DNA of 63,720 nucleotides from an uncultured Anaerobutyricum sp. (GTDB lineage Bacteria > Bacillota > Clostridia > Lachnospirales > Lachnospiraceae), in contig NZ_CAKRCF010000014.1 of assembly GCF_934307085.1 (NCBI RefSeq), forward strand, positions 1 to 63,720. Reading direction: 5' to 3'. The notes beneath the pieces are model-generated. The model was not told the DNA's origin and ran no database searches. It saw nothing but the letters and a program-made list of their open reading frames with translations. Of the stretch, positions 53,833 through 63,659 are shown in pieces (positions within the stretch are counted from its first letter, which is position 1; each line of letters starts with the position of its first letter). The position numbers were made by a program, and so were the translations under genes.

Positions 53833-54531
53833 TCACATCATCTGTTCTTCTCTTAAGCTGGTATAACACTTATCCCCTATAATGATATGATCAGAAAGCG
53901 GAATTCCAAGAAGTTCTCCCGCTTCTTTTATCTGTTTCGTAATAATAAGATCTTCTCTGCTCGGTTCCGGGCATCCAGATGGATGATTATGAATCAATAT
54001 CATGTATACCGCCTCATAACGAAGTGCTTCTACAAAAATCGTTCTGACTGGAACCCAGGAACTGTTCGCAGTTCCTCTTGAAAGTAAAATCTCCTTCATC
54101 AGCCTGTGCCGTCCATCTAAAAGCAATAGCATAACTTTCTCTACAGAAAGATGACGCATCTCTTCCATATAGTAGGCTGCAATATAGTCCGGCGAACTAA
54201 AATCACTCTCTTCTTTAAGTGATGCTCTCGCAAGACGCTTGGATAATTCCATCACACACAGCAACTCTATGGCCTTCACATTCCCTATACCAGGAATTGC
54301 CTTTAGCATCTCCATATCAAGATGGTATAAACCTGCCAGTCCCTTATAGACAGGATGTCTTTCTAAAAGCGCAAATGCAAGCTCTAATGCAGTGAAGTTT
54401 TTCGTTCCGCAACGGATAATTACCGCTAACAGTTCGCCATCTGTAAGACTCTCTGCACCAAACTTAAGGCACTTCTCATATGGCCGTTCCGTTTCCGGGC
54501 GTTCCTTCATTGTTACTGACTGTCTTTCCAT
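53833..54531 (-). CDS. radC: RadC family JAMM protein
   Basis: 232 residues. N-terminal helix-hairpin-helix (about 60-90: IPGIGNVKAIELLCVMEL) and the C-terminal MPN/JAB metalloprotease-like domain with ILIHNHPSGCPEPSREDL (His, His, Ser, Asp metal site, about 182-199). Despite its name the family is not needed for recombination repair; role unresolved. ATG at 54531 preceded by AGGAGGGG. Often next to mreB, as here. Confidence 0.94.
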   Translation of the reverse strand: MERQSVTMKERPETERPYEKCLKFGAESLTDGELLAVIIRCGTKNFTALELAFALLERHPVYKGLAGLYHLDMEMLKAIPGIGNVKAIELLCVMELSKRLARASLKEESDFSSPDYIAAYYMEEMRHLSVEKVMLLLLDGRHRLMKEILLSRGTANSSWVPVRTIFVEALRYEAVYMILIHNHPSGCPEPSREDLIITKQIKEAGELLGIPLSDHIIIGDKCYTSLREEQMM

Positions 54532-54633
54532 GTTTGCCCCTCCTGTATTCTCTCCAGGCACGGACACGCTGATTTGAAAAATATTTTACCATAAAAACAA
54601 ACTTTTGTATATAGGTTTACAAGGTAGGTTTCG

Positions 54634-55953
54634 TTAACTTTCTGTGTCATTTATTAAGATATTTTTAAGTTTTCCTGTCTCATATATTTTTTGTAATGAC
54701 ATCATAATTCCATATTTCGCATGTTCCCATGTAAGTCCACCCTGGAAATACACTGCATATGGTTCTTTCATCGGACCGTCTGCACTAAGTTCAATGGAAG
54801 AACCAGAAATAAAAGCTCCCGCTGCCATAATTACCTGTGCATCATATCCCGGCATATCCCATGGTTCGGGACGAACAAAGCTATCTACCGGTGCAGCTGC
54901 CTGAATTCCCTCACAGAAAGCTACCATAAGTTCCGGATTATGAAATTCTACTTCCTGAATAATATCATGTCGACTCTCCTTGCTGTCAGGGATTACTTTA
55001 AATCCCAACTTCTCGTAAATATTCGCCGCAAAAATTGCACCTTTTAATGCACCTTTTACAACAGTCGGTGCTAAAAAAAGTCCCTGTGTAAGTGAAGTTG
55101 TAACGCCAAGTGTGGCTCCAACTTCCTTACCAAGTCCCGGAGAAGTCAGACGGTAAGCTGCTCTATCGATGCATTCCTTTGTTCCACAAAGATAGCCGCC
55201 AATTGGAGCAAGGCCACCACCCGGATTCTTAATCAGAGAACCAACAATTAAGTCTGCTCCTACCTGTGATGGTTCCTCAATCTCAACGAACTCTCCATAA
55301 CAGTTATCTACCATACAGAGTACATCTGGTTTTCTTTCCTTAATAAAATGAATCAGCTCTCCAATTCTTTTTACAGAAAGAGTCGGGCGGGAGGCATAGC
55401 CTTTGGATCGCTGAATGGTAACAAGCTTTGTTTTTTCATTTAATGCCTTCTCAATACCATCCCAGTCAAACTCACCATCTGGAAGTAAGTCTACCTGACG
55501 GTAGCTGATGCCATATTCTGCAAGGGAGCCGTTTGATGGACGGATTCCGATAACTTCTTCCAACGTATCATATGGTTTGCCTACAGGGGATAACAGTTCA
55601 TCTCCTGGTCTAAGCTGGCTCATTAATGCAAGCGCAAGCGCATGTGTTCCACAGGTAATCTGTGGTCTTACCAATGCATCTTCTGTTCCAAATACATCAG
55701 CATAAATCTTTTCTAATGTTTCTCTTCCAATATCATTATATCCATAGCCAGTTGTCGGTGCAAAGCAAGCCTCACTTAAATGATTTTTCTGCATCGCACG
55801 GAGCACCTTCATCTGGTTACATTCTGCAGTTTTATCTATAGATAAAAAGCGGTCTTTTAATTCTTCCTCTACTTTCATGCAAAAGTCGTAGACCGGCTTT
55901 GCGATTCCCATCTGTGCATAATACTCTTCTAGTATCTTATCTCTTTGTTCCAT
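54634..55953 (-). CDS. ynbB: PLP-dependent methionine gamma-lyase-like protein (YnbB)
   Basis: 439 residues, fold type I PLP enzyme of the Met_gamma_lyase family once called aluminium resistance protein. PLP lysine likely in TIQRSKGYASRPTLSV (about residue 244), CMVDNCYGEFVEI before it holds the cofactor-binding Asp. Substrate unproven. Its start overlaps the miaA stop by 17 bp, so it is coupled to the miaB-mutS-mutL-miaA run. Confidence 0.88.
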   Translation of the reverse strand: MEQRDKILEEYYAQMGIAKPVYDFCMKVEEELKDRFLSIDKTAECNQMKVLRAMQKNHLSEACFAPTTGYGYNDIGRETLEKIYADVFGTEDALVRPQITCGTHALALALMSQLRPGDELLSPVGKPYDTLEEVIGIRPSNGSLAEYGISYRQVDLLPDGEFDWDGIEKALNEKTKLVTIQRSKGYASRPTLSVKRIGELIHFIKERKPDVLCMVDNCYGEFVEIEEPSQVGADLIVGSLIKNPGGGLAPIGGYLCGTKECIDRAAYRLTSPGLGKEVGATLGVTTSLTQGLFLAPTVVKGALKGAIFAANIYEKLGFKVIPDSKESRHDIIQEVEFHNPELMVAFCEGIQAAAPVDSFVRPEPWDMPGYDAQVIMAAGAFISGSSIELSADGPMKEPYAVYFQGGLTWEHAKYGIMMSLQKIYETGKLKNILINDTES

Positions 55954-56899
55954 CCCAGATTCCTTTCTCTTTTATTATATTTAAAACAGAATCAAGCAGG
56001 TTCTTTTCCTGTTCATATTCCTTTTTATTCAGCCAGATAACTTCTTTTTCCCGTCGAAACCAGGTAAGCTGTCTTTTTGCAAAACGTCTCGTATCTCTTT
56101 TGACTTTATCAACAGTCTCCTCTAAAGACTTCTTTCCGTCAAAATAATCAAAAAACTCTTTATAGCCAAGTCCCTGCATAGATACAAGATTCTTCGTATA
56201 CCCTTCTTCTATCATTCCTTTTACTTCTTCAAGAAGTCCATCCTCCATCATCAAATCTACTCTTCTATTGATGCGATCATACAGCACTTCTCTGTCATGA
56301 TATAGTACAAAATAGGCAAAATTATAAGGCGAGTCTTTCTGTCTTTGTTCCTTATTGTGCTCCGACAGTTTATGTCCGGTCTCCTTATGGTATTCCAGCG
56401 CCCGGATTACTCTTTTTACATTATTATAATGTACAATCTGTGCATATTCCGGGTCAACTCTCTTAAGAAATTCGTAAAGATATTCTTTTCCTTTTTCTTT
56501 CGCAAGCTGTTCTAATTCTTTTCGATAACTTTCTTTTTCTTCATGTACAGAAAAATCAATATCGTAAAGCAGTGCCTGAATATAAAATCCAGTGCCTCCA
56601 ACAACAATTGGGATATGCCCTGCAGCATAAATCTTCTCCATTGCAGCTTTTGCTCTCTCCACAAAAACTACAACATTAAATTCTTCTGCTGGATCAAATT
56701 CATCTACCAGATAATGTGGTACTCCGTCCATTTCTTCTGGGCGAATCTTTGCCGTACCAATATCCATCTTTTTATAAACTTGCATAGAATCTGCACTAAT
56801 AATTTCTCCTCCGATGCTTTTCGCCAGACTAATGGAAAGCTTTGTCTTTCCTGCGGCTGTTGGTCCTGTTAATATAATAAGAGGTTTCTTCTGTTCCAC
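55937..56899 (-). CDS. miaA: tRNA dimethylallyltransferase
   Basis: 320 residues. Adds dimethylallyl to A37 of tRNAs reading UNN codons. P-loop LTGPTAAGKTKLSI at residues 9-22, SADSMQVYKKMDIGTAK (substrate Asp), GGTGFYIQALLYD. It provides the substrate for MiaB, encoded at 61914-63365 in the same run. 12 bp after mutL. Confidence 0.96.
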   Translation of the reverse strand: MEQKKPLIILTGPTAAGKTKLSISLAKSIGGEIISADSMQVYKKMDIGTAKIRPEEMDGVPHYLVDEFDPAEEFNVVVFVERAKAAMEKIYAAGHIPIVVGGTGFYIQALLYDIDFSVHEEKESYRKELEQLAKEKGKEYLYEFLKRVDPEYAQIVHYNNVKRVIRALEYHKETGHKLSEHNKEQRQKDSPYNFAYFVLYHDREVLYDRINRRVDLMMEDGLLEEVKGMIEEGYTKNLVSMQGLGYKEFFDYFDGKKSLEETVDKVKRDTRRFAKRQLTWFRREKEVIWLNKKEYEQEKNLLDSVLNIIKEKGIWDGTKR

Positions 56900-56911
56900 A
56901 CTATTCCCCCT

Positions 56912-59095
56912 CTACTGTACTCGCTTAAATTTCTTTTCTAATTCATACTTTGTCATGGAAATAATCGTTGGCCGTCCATGTGGACACTGATATGGATTAT
57001 CGAGCTTCATAAGCTGGTCCAGCAATGCATCCATTTCCTGATAAGACATTGTTGTATTGCCTTTCACAGCAGCTTTACATGCCATCGTTGCCAACTTATC
57101 CGTAATCACTTCCAAATTCATCTTGCCGCTGCTCTCCTCAATCTGATCAAAAATTTCGATAAACAGCTCCTGCGGGTCAATTCCAAGCAGATTTGCCGGA
57201 ACCCCACGAATACAATACTCGTTTCCGCCAAATTCTTCAATAAGAAATCCAAGTTTTTTGAAAGATTCTTCGCAAACTTTAAACTTCTGCTGTTCTTTTA
57301 TACTAAATGTCAGAATAACTGGAGGAGCAACTATCTGCTGGGCAATCATATTATTTTTCAAATCTTTCTTTAACTTCTCATACATTACTTTTTCATGTGC
57401 TGCATGCTGATCTACGAAAAACAGCTTTTCATCAAATTCTACCAGCCAATACGTACGGAACACCTGTCCAATGATACGGTGCTTTGGACGAGCTTCTTCG
57501 GAAAGAAGGGGAACATCAGCAAAGCTCATCTGGATGCCTCTTCCGTAGGTATCTGCTTCTTTTAGAAGTTCTGAATGATTCTTTTCTGAATCTGGAATAT
57601 TTTTGAATGAGTTCTTTGCCTCATTTTCTTGCAGCGTTTGCACTTCCTGATTTTGATTTCTCAGAACTTTCTCTTCCTGATTTTGTGATATATCCATCTT
57701 CGTCGAAGTATTTTCAACTCCGGCAACCGCTCCCTCTTCGAATATTTCTTTTTTATCCCCTTCTTGTGGAAACTCTTTCTGTTCACTTAATTGCTGATTT
57801 TCCAGATTAGTCTGTAAATTCATTGATTTTGGAATCACATCATCAATCTCTTTTTTGATTGCGTTATTCTCTCCGATATGCAAACGAGCAATTCTTTCCT
57901 CTATCGAACCTCTTCGATTTAAAATTTCTGTTATATTTTCTGAATTTTCACCATGTGTGTCTGCATAAGCACCAACACTTCCTGCCATATTTTCCGAGGA
58001 AAAACGTTCCTCAATGGCTCTTCTCTTTCTTTCAAACGGCTCAGGAATCTTTTTTACACTTTCCTTTGCTTTTTTATCATTGCCGATTCCCACTTTGGGA
58101 ATTAGTTCCTTTTTTACAAAGCTGCCTCGAACTGCGCTCATCACAGAAGAATACAATTCTTCCGCATTCCGAAAACGCATCTCCATTTTTGCTGGATGTA
58201 CGTTCGCATCAAAGCAATGCGGATCCATAGAAATCATCAATGCAGTAAACGGAAATTTATGCACCATCGCATGCCCTTTGTAACCTTCCTCAATCGCCTT
58301 GCTGATAATATTATTTTTCAGATAACGGCCATTTACAAAATAATTCTCATAATTTCGATTTCCACGGGAAATCACCGGCTTTCCGACATAACCATCCACC
58401 AGAATTCCATTTTCATTTCCCTTTACAGGAAGAAGATTCATCGCTACATCTCTTCCGAAAATATTGTAGATCACATCTTTCAAATTTCCGTTACCGGAAG
58501 TCGATATTTTATTTTTATTGTCACAAATAAACTTAAAAGAAATATCCGGATGACTCAGAGCAAGACGTTGGATAAAAGATTCTACATAACCTGCCTCTGT
58601 CATTTTTGATTTTAAGAACTTTCTTCTTGCCGGTGTGTTAAAGAAAAGATTACGAATGATAAAGGTTGTCCCCTCCGGACAGCCAATTTCATCATAGCTC
58701 TTTTCTTTCCCACCTTCTATCACGTAACGAATCCCGGAAATTCCTTCATCCGTCTTAGTCACAAGCTCTACTTTTGCAACCGATGCGATACTCGATAAAG
58801 CTTCGCCTCGAAAACCGAGAGAAGTAACCGTCTCTAAATCACTCGCTGAGCGAATCTTGCTGGTCGCATGAGGAAGAAAAGCCTTTCGAACCTGTTCTTT
58901 CTCAATACCGCAACCATTATCTGTAATTCGTATAAAGTCAATACCACCACCTTTAATCTCTACCGTAATCGCTGTTGAGTTTGCATCTACGGCATTCTCC
59001 ACAAGCTCTTTTACAATAGAAGATGGTCGTTCGACTACTTCTCCGGCAGCGATCTGATTAATCGTACTCTGATCAAGAACTCTTATCTCTGGCAT
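56912..59095 (-). CDS. mutL: DNA mismatch repair protein MutL
   Basis: 727 residues. GHKL ATPase N-terminus (IAAGEVVERPSSIVKELVEN, DNGCGI, GFRGEALSSI), a long low-complexity linker rich in Glu, Gln, Asn and Lys (about residues 365-530), and a C-terminal endonuclease domain with DQHAAHEKVMYEKL (metal/nuclease motif) and CPHGRPTII. So it is the nicking type found in bacteria without MutH. ATG at 59095 with AAGGGAG upstream. 195 bp after mutS. Confidence 0.96.
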   Translation of the reverse strand: MPEIRVLDQSTINQIAAGEVVERPSSIVKELVENAVDANSTAITVEIKGGGIDFIRITDNGCGIEKEQVRKAFLPHATSKIRSASDLETVTSLGFRGEALSSIASVAKVELVTKTDEGISGIRYVIEGGKEKSYDEIGCPEGTTFIIRNLFFNTPARRKFLKSKMTEAGYVESFIQRLALSHPDISFKFICDNKNKISTSGNGNLKDVIYNIFGRDVAMNLLPVKGNENGILVDGYVGKPVISRGNRNYENYFVNGRYLKNNIISKAIEEGYKGHAMVHKFPFTALMISMDPHCFDANVHPAKMEMRFRNAEELYSSVMSAVRGSFVKKELIPKVGIGNDKKAKESVKKIPEPFERKRRAIEERFSSENMAGSVGAYADTHGENSENITEILNRRGSIEERIARLHIGENNAIKKEIDDVIPKSMNLQTNLENQQLSEQKEFPQEGDKKEIFEEGAVAGVENTSTKMDISQNQEEKVLRNQNQEVQTLQENEAKNSFKNIPDSEKNHSELLKEADTYGRGIQMSFADVPLLSEEARPKHRIIGQVFRTYWLVEFDEKLFFVDQHAAHEKVMYEKLKKDLKNNMIAQQIVAPPVILTFSIKEQQKFKVCEESFKKLGFLIEEFGGNEYCIRGVPANLLGIDPQELFIEIFDQIEESSGKMNLEVITDKLATMACKAAVKGNTTMSYQEMDALLDQLMKLDNPYQCPHGRPTIISMTKYELEKKFKRVQ

Positions 59096-59116
59096 AGTTT
59101 CTCCCTTCTGACACCT

Positions 59117-59160
59117 ATATACTCTCAAATTCTTTCTTACGCTTAATTTTATGAGTATAT
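59117..59160. repeat. Inverted repeat in the mutL leader
   Basis: TATATACTC (59117-59125) faces GAGTATAT (59153-59160), 22 nt upstream of mutL. Weakly similar to the leader palindromes of purE, pyrE and pyrK. Confidence 0.4.
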
Positions 59161-59225
59161 TTTTCTGTCCTTTTATTACTTCTCATTCCTATAATTTTTA
59201 TATATCCAACATTATGAATATATCT

Positions 59226-59262
59226 TTGTATTTATATTTAACATCATTGTATTTATATTTAA
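59226..59262. repeat. 21-bp direct repeat between mutS and mutL
   Basis: TTGTATTTATATTTAA occurs at 59226-59241 and again at 59247-59262. Low-complexity AT-rich; may simply be slippage-derived. No gene lies in the 59096-59290 gap. Confidence 0.5.
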
Positions 59263-59290
59263 GAAATAAAAACTCTATGTAATAATCATC

Positions 59291-61921
59291 TTATTTACAC
59301 TTCTTCTGCAATTCGTAAAGCTGATTCATCGCTTCCATCGGTGTCATATTGCTGATATCCAATTTCTTCAATATTTCTTCCACTTCACTTTTCTTTGGCT
59401 GCTCGGCAACCATTCCCATCGTATCAAACAGAGAAATCTGCACCGGTTCTACTTCTTCGGTATGCTTTCTTCCGATATTTTTTGCATTTGCTGTAATATC
59501 AGACTCTTCTAATTCTGCCGCGATTTCCTTTGCTCTTTCTATAACGACTTCTGGAACACCTGCAAGCTTGGCAACCTGAATACCGTAACTCTTATCCGCA
59601 CTGCCCTTAATGATTTTACGCAGGAAAATAATCGTATCTCCCTTTTCCTGTACGGCAATACAATAATTATTCACTCCCGGAAGTTTACCTTCTAATTCGG
59701 TCAGTTCGTGATAATGAGTCGCAAATAATGTTTTCGCACCAGATAAAGAGGATCCAGCTATGTATTCAACTACTGCCCATGCAATGGAAAGTCCGTCAAA
59801 CGTGCTTGTTCCTCGTCCAATTTCATCAAGAATTAACAGACTGTCCTTTGTCGCATGGCGCAAAATGTTGGCAACTTCGCTCATTTCCACCATAAAGGTA
59901 CTCTGTCCAGATGCCAAATCATCGGACGCCCCTACTCTTGTAAAAATACGGTCCACAAGACCAATATTAGCAGACTTTGCCGGAACAAAGGAACCAATCT
60001 GTGCCATCAGTACAATCAATGCAGTCTGTCTCATATAAGTAGACTTTCCTGCCATATTGGGACCGGTAATAATATCTACCCGGTTCTTTTTGTGATCAAG
60101 TAATGTGTCATTTGCCACAAAAAGCTCACCAGACATCATTTTTTCTACAACTGGATGACGCCCGTCCTTAATATCGATAACCCCTCTCTGATTCAGTGTC
60201 GGTCTTACATACTGGTTTGTTTCCGCAACAAGAGCAAGAGAAGCAAACACATCGGTCCAGGCAATTACACTCGCCGTCTTCTGGATTCGTTCCATCTCTG
60301 CAGCAAGTTTTTCACGAATTGCGACATAAGTTTCATATTCTAAGGCATACAGCTTATCTTCTGCTCCAAGAATTGTTCTTGCAAGTTCAGAAAGTTCCTC
60401 CGTTGTGTAACGTTCCGCATTAGCAAGTGTCTGACGGCGGATATAGTAGTCTGGTACTAAATCTTTGTAGGAGTTCGTCACTTCTATATAATAGCCAAAA
60501 ACTTTATTATAACGCACACGAAGATTTTTAATACCTGTCTTTTCACGTTCACGTTCTTCTAACTGTGCAAGCCAGGTCTTTCCATCTGTCTTTGCCTTCT
60601 TTAAATGATCGATTTCCTCATCAAATCCTTCCTTGATGATACCACCTTCTTTGATTGGAATCGGCGGGTCTTCTTCAATAGAGGCCTCTAACAATGCATA
60701 AAGATCTTCTAATGTATCCAAATCTTTCGCCATCTTTGCCAGAACACCTTTGCTAAACTGTGCGAGAATATCCTTGATATATGGCAAATACTGAATAGAT
60801 GTCTTAAAGGAAATCAAATCTCTTGGATTGGCGCTGCGATAACTGACCTTCATCGTAAGACGCTCTAAATCGTAGATGGCATTCATATATTCACGAAGTT
60901 CCTCTCTCGCCATGAGATTATCCTTGAGCATTTCTATCGCATCTAATCTGTCCTGAATCGCTGTTTTGTGAATCAGTGGCTGCTCAATCATCTTACGGAG
61001 CATTCTCGCACCCATCGCTGTTTTTGTCTTATCAAGCACCCATAGAAGACTTCCCTTTTTTCCTTTTTCTCTTAAAGTCTCACAAAGCTCTAAGTTTCTT
61101 CTTGTAGAGCTGTCGATAACCATATAATTTTCTGTGGAATATACTTTTAACTCCATCAGATGAGAAAGCGAATTCTTCTGTGTTTCATGGAGATATTGTA
61201 ACAATGCTCCACTCGCAATTACGCCAAACGGATAATCCGTAAGTCCAATTCCTTCTAAGTTTGCAAGATTATACTGTTCTTTAATCAATGTCTCACAGTT
61301 ATCTGCTTCAAAATAATAGCTTGCAACGGGAGAAATAACCGCACCAACCTTATCTCTTATAAAGTCAAAGTCCATGCCGCAGATACAAAACGCATCATTA
61401 CAAATAATTTCTGACGGCTGGAATTTATTCATCTCATCAAAAAGTGCGTCCTGATGTTCGACCTGGGTTGTCCGAAATTCACCGGTAGACAAATCACATA
61501 CACCGATTCCGAACAGGTCATCTTCACAGAACACACTCATAATGAAATTATTTCTTGACTCATCAAGGCTCTGGGTCATAACATTCGTTCCCGGCGTAAC
61601 AACGCGGATAACATCTCTCTTTACGATTCCCTTTGCTGCCTTTGGGTCTTCCACCTGCTCACAGATAGCAACACGAAATCCTCTCTCTACTAACTTATTA
61701 ATATATGGCTCACAGGAATGGAAAGGCACCCCACACATAGGTGCCTTTTCTTCCTGACCACAGTTTTTTCCAGTAAGGGTGATTTCTAACTCCCTTGCTG
61801 CTGTAAGAGCATCGTCATAAAACATCTCATAGAAGTCTCCCAAACGATAAAATAAAATACAGTCTTTATATTTATTCTTTATCTGGAAATACTGTTCCAT
61901 CATTGGAGTCAGTTTAGCCAT
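59291..61921 (-). CDS. mutS: DNA mismatch repair protein MutS
   Basis: 876 residues, MutS1. Mismatch-recognition GxFxE motif in RLGDFYEMFYDDA (residues 26-38), connector and lever domains, then the ABC ATPase with Walker A GPNMAGKSTYMRQTALI and Walker B LLILDEIGRGTSTFDGLS. Start overlaps the miaB stop by 8 bp, giving translational coupling to miaB. Confidence 0.97.
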   Translation of the reverse strand: MAKLTPMMEQYFQIKNKYKDCILFYRLGDFYEMFYDDALTAARELEITLTGKNCGQEEKAPMCGVPFHSCEPYINKLVERGFRVAICEQVEDPKAAKGIVKRDVIRVVTPGTNVMTQSLDESRNNFIMSVFCEDDLFGIGVCDLSTGEFRTTQVEHQDALFDEMNKFQPSEIICNDAFCICGMDFDFIRDKVGAVISPVASYYFEADNCETLIKEQYNLANLEGIGLTDYPFGVIASGALLQYLHETQKNSLSHLMELKVYSTENYMVIDSSTRRNLELCETLREKGKKGSLLWVLDKTKTAMGARMLRKMIEQPLIHKTAIQDRLDAIEMLKDNLMAREELREYMNAIYDLERLTMKVSYRSANPRDLISFKTSIQYLPYIKDILAQFSKGVLAKMAKDLDTLEDLYALLEASIEEDPPIPIKEGGIIKEGFDEEIDHLKKAKTDGKTWLAQLEEREREKTGIKNLRVRYNKVFGYYIEVTNSYKDLVPDYYIRRQTLANAERYTTEELSELARTILGAEDKLYALEYETYVAIREKLAAEMERIQKTASVIAWTDVFASLALVAETNQYVRPTLNQRGVIDIKDGRHPVVEKMMSGELFVANDTLLDHKKNRVDIITGPNMAGKSTYMRQTALIVLMAQIGSFVPAKSANIGLVDRIFTRVGASDDLASGQSTFMVEMSEVANILRHATKDSLLILDEIGRGTSTFDGLSIAWAVVEYIAGSSLSGAKTLFATHYHELTELEGKLPGVNNYCIAVQEKGDTIIFLRKIIKGSADKSYGIQVAKLAGVPEVVIERAKEIAAELEESDITANAKNIGRKHTEEVEPVQISLFDTMGMVAEQPKKSEVEEILKKLDISNMTPMEAMNQLYELQKKCK

Positions 61922-63365
61922 TTACGCTCAACCTCCCCAGATAATAGAATCCTTTGGATTCCTCTAATACAACAGGAACAATCTTTCCGATTAAAGAAGC
62001 ATCTCCCTTAAAATGTACTACACTGTTATTGGATAATCTTCCTGTAACCATCGTAGAATCCTTCTCATCGATTTCCTCTACCAACACAAGTTCTGTATTG
62101 CCAGCAAGCTTACCGTTCTGCTCTTTTGCTGCCTCATTTACTACTTTTAATAAACGATCAAATCTTTCATGTACTACGTCATCAGGTACCTGGTCTGGCA
62201 TTTTTGCTGCCGGAGTTCCAGAACGCTTCGAATAGATAAAAGTAAATGCACTATCGTATTTTGCCTTTCTTACAACATCAAGTGTTTCCTGGAAATCTTC
62301 TTCTGTCTCTCCCGGGAAACCTACAATAATATCTGTTGTAATCGCAATATCAGGTACTGCGGTACGAATCTTATCTACCAACTCAAGATAATGCTCTTTT
62401 GTATACTTTCTGTTCATTAATTTTAAAATACGGCTACTTCCTGACTGTACTGGCAAATGAAGATGCTTACAGATTTTCTTGGAATGCGCCATCACTTCGA
62501 TAAGCTCATCCGATAAATCCTTTGGATGAGAAGTCATAAAACGGATTCTTTCAATTCCCTCTACCTCTTCTACCATTGTAAGAAGCTGTGCAAAACTGAT
62601 TGGATTCTCCAAATTCTTACCATAAGAGTTTACATTTTGTCCAAGAAGCATTACTTCCACAACACCCTCAGATGCTAACTTCTTCACCTCTGCCACAATA
62701 TCTTCTGGCTTTCTGCTTCGCTCTCTTCCTCTTACATAAGGAACGATACAATAACTACAGAAGTTATTACAGCCAAACATAATATTTACGCCAGCCTTAA
62801 ATCCAAACTTTCGGTCACTTGGCAAATCCTCGATAATCTGGTCTGTTTTCTCCCAAACATCAAATACTCTCTTTCTTTCAGAAAGGCATTCATATAAAAG
62901 CTCTGCCAGTTTAAAAATATTATGTGTTCCAAAAACAACATCGACAAACTTGAATGTTGTCTTTACCTTTTCCTGTTCTTCCGGCTCCTGCATCATACAA
63001 CCACACATAGCAATGACCATCTCCGGATTTTTCTTTTTATAATTTTTCAATGCACCAAGTCTTCCATAAACACGGACATTCGCATTCTCACGAACCGTAC
63101 ATGTATTATAGTAGACAAAGTCAGCTTTTTCCGTATCTGCCTTCACATAACCAATATCTTCAAGAATACCATTTAATTTCTCGGAATCCTTAAAATTCAT
63201 CTGACATCCAAATGTCTGGTCATAGAATGTCAGCTTACGTCCAATCTCTAATTCTCTTTCCTTTATAATCTCTCTACACTTTGCAATAAAATACCGCTGT
63301 CTCTCCGGTTCCTGTTCCGGTGCAGGCGCGGTCGTATCAATCAATTCATAGCTTATATTCGTCAT
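61914..63365 (-). CDS. miaB: tRNA-2-methylthio-N6-dimethylallyladenosine synthase
   Basis: 483 residues. Radical SAM methylthiotransferase acting on i6A37 made by MiaA. N-terminal UPF0004 domain cluster cysteines in FGCQMNFKDSE, YNTCTVRENA and MCGCMMQ; radical SAM motif FGCNNFCSYCIVPYVRG; C-terminal TRAM domain (about 415-480). First gene of the minus-strand run miaB-mutS-mutL-miaA-ynbB. The leader up to the tRNA genes is 143 bp. Confidence 0.96.
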   Translation of the reverse strand: MTNISYELIDTTAPAPEQEPERQRYFIAKCREIIKERELEIGRKLTFYDQTFGCQMNFKDSEKLNGILEDIGYVKADTEKADFVYYNTCTVRENANVRVYGRLGALKNYKKKNPEMVIAMCGCMMQEPEEQEKVKTTFKFVDVVFGTHNIFKLAELLYECLSERKRVFDVWEKTDQIIEDLPSDRKFGFKAGVNIMFGCNNFCSYCIVPYVRGRERSRKPEDIVAEVKKLASEGVVEVMLLGQNVNSYGKNLENPISFAQLLTMVEEVEGIERIRFMTSHPKDLSDELIEVMAHSKKICKHLHLPVQSGSSRILKLMNRKYTKEHYLELVDKIRTAVPDIAITTDIIVGFPGETEEDFQETLDVVRKAKYDSAFTFIYSKRSGTPAAKMPDQVPDDVVHERFDRLLKVVNEAAKEQNGKLAGNTELVLVEEIDEKDSTMVTGRLSNNSVVHFKGDASLIGKIVPVVLEESKGFYYLGRLSVNG

Positions 63366-63460
63366 TATAATTATTTAACCTCCAAGTGTGTAAAATTAAC
63401 TTTTTTACGCAGATAGGGATATTATAGGATAACTTTTTTTATTTTTCAAGAAAAAAGTAC

Positions 63461-63489
63461 TTGATTTTTATTTTTGTCTGTGCTATATT
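63461..63489 (+). promoter_or_regulatory. Promoter of the first tRNA-Glu
   Basis: TTGATT (63461-63466), 17 bp, TATATT (63484-63489). The predicted start lies near 63496, about 13 nt before the tRNA. It is repeated almost unchanged in front of the second tRNA. Confidence 0.75.
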
Positions 63490-63508
63490 AGACAAGTCGC
63501 AACGATAT

Positions 63509-63580
63509 GGTCGATTGGTCAAGCGGCTAAGACGTCGCCCTCTCACGGCGAAAACAGGGGTTCGATTCCCCTATCGACTA
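63509..63580 (+). tRNA. tRNA-Glu (anticodon CTC)
   Basis: 72 nt including the discriminator A, no encoded CCA. Acceptor stem GGTCGAT/ATCGACT (one G-T pair at the end), anticodon stem CGCC-CTCTCAC-GGCG with anticodon CTC (reads GAG), T-arm CAGGGGTTCGATTCCCCT. First of a tandem pair with a 151-bp period. Confidence 0.93.
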
Positions 63581-63611
63581 TTCATTTTTTAAAAATAAAA
63601 TAAAAAAGCAC

Positions 63612-63640
63612 TTGATTTTCACTTCGATTTGTGATATATT
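63612..63640 (+). promoter_or_regulatory. Promoter of the second tRNA-Glu
   Basis: TTGATT (63612-63617), 17 bp, TATATT (63635-63640), the duplicated counterpart of 63461-63489 with several substitutions in the spacer. Confidence 0.72.
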
Positions 63641-63659
63641 AGTCAAGTCGCAACGATAT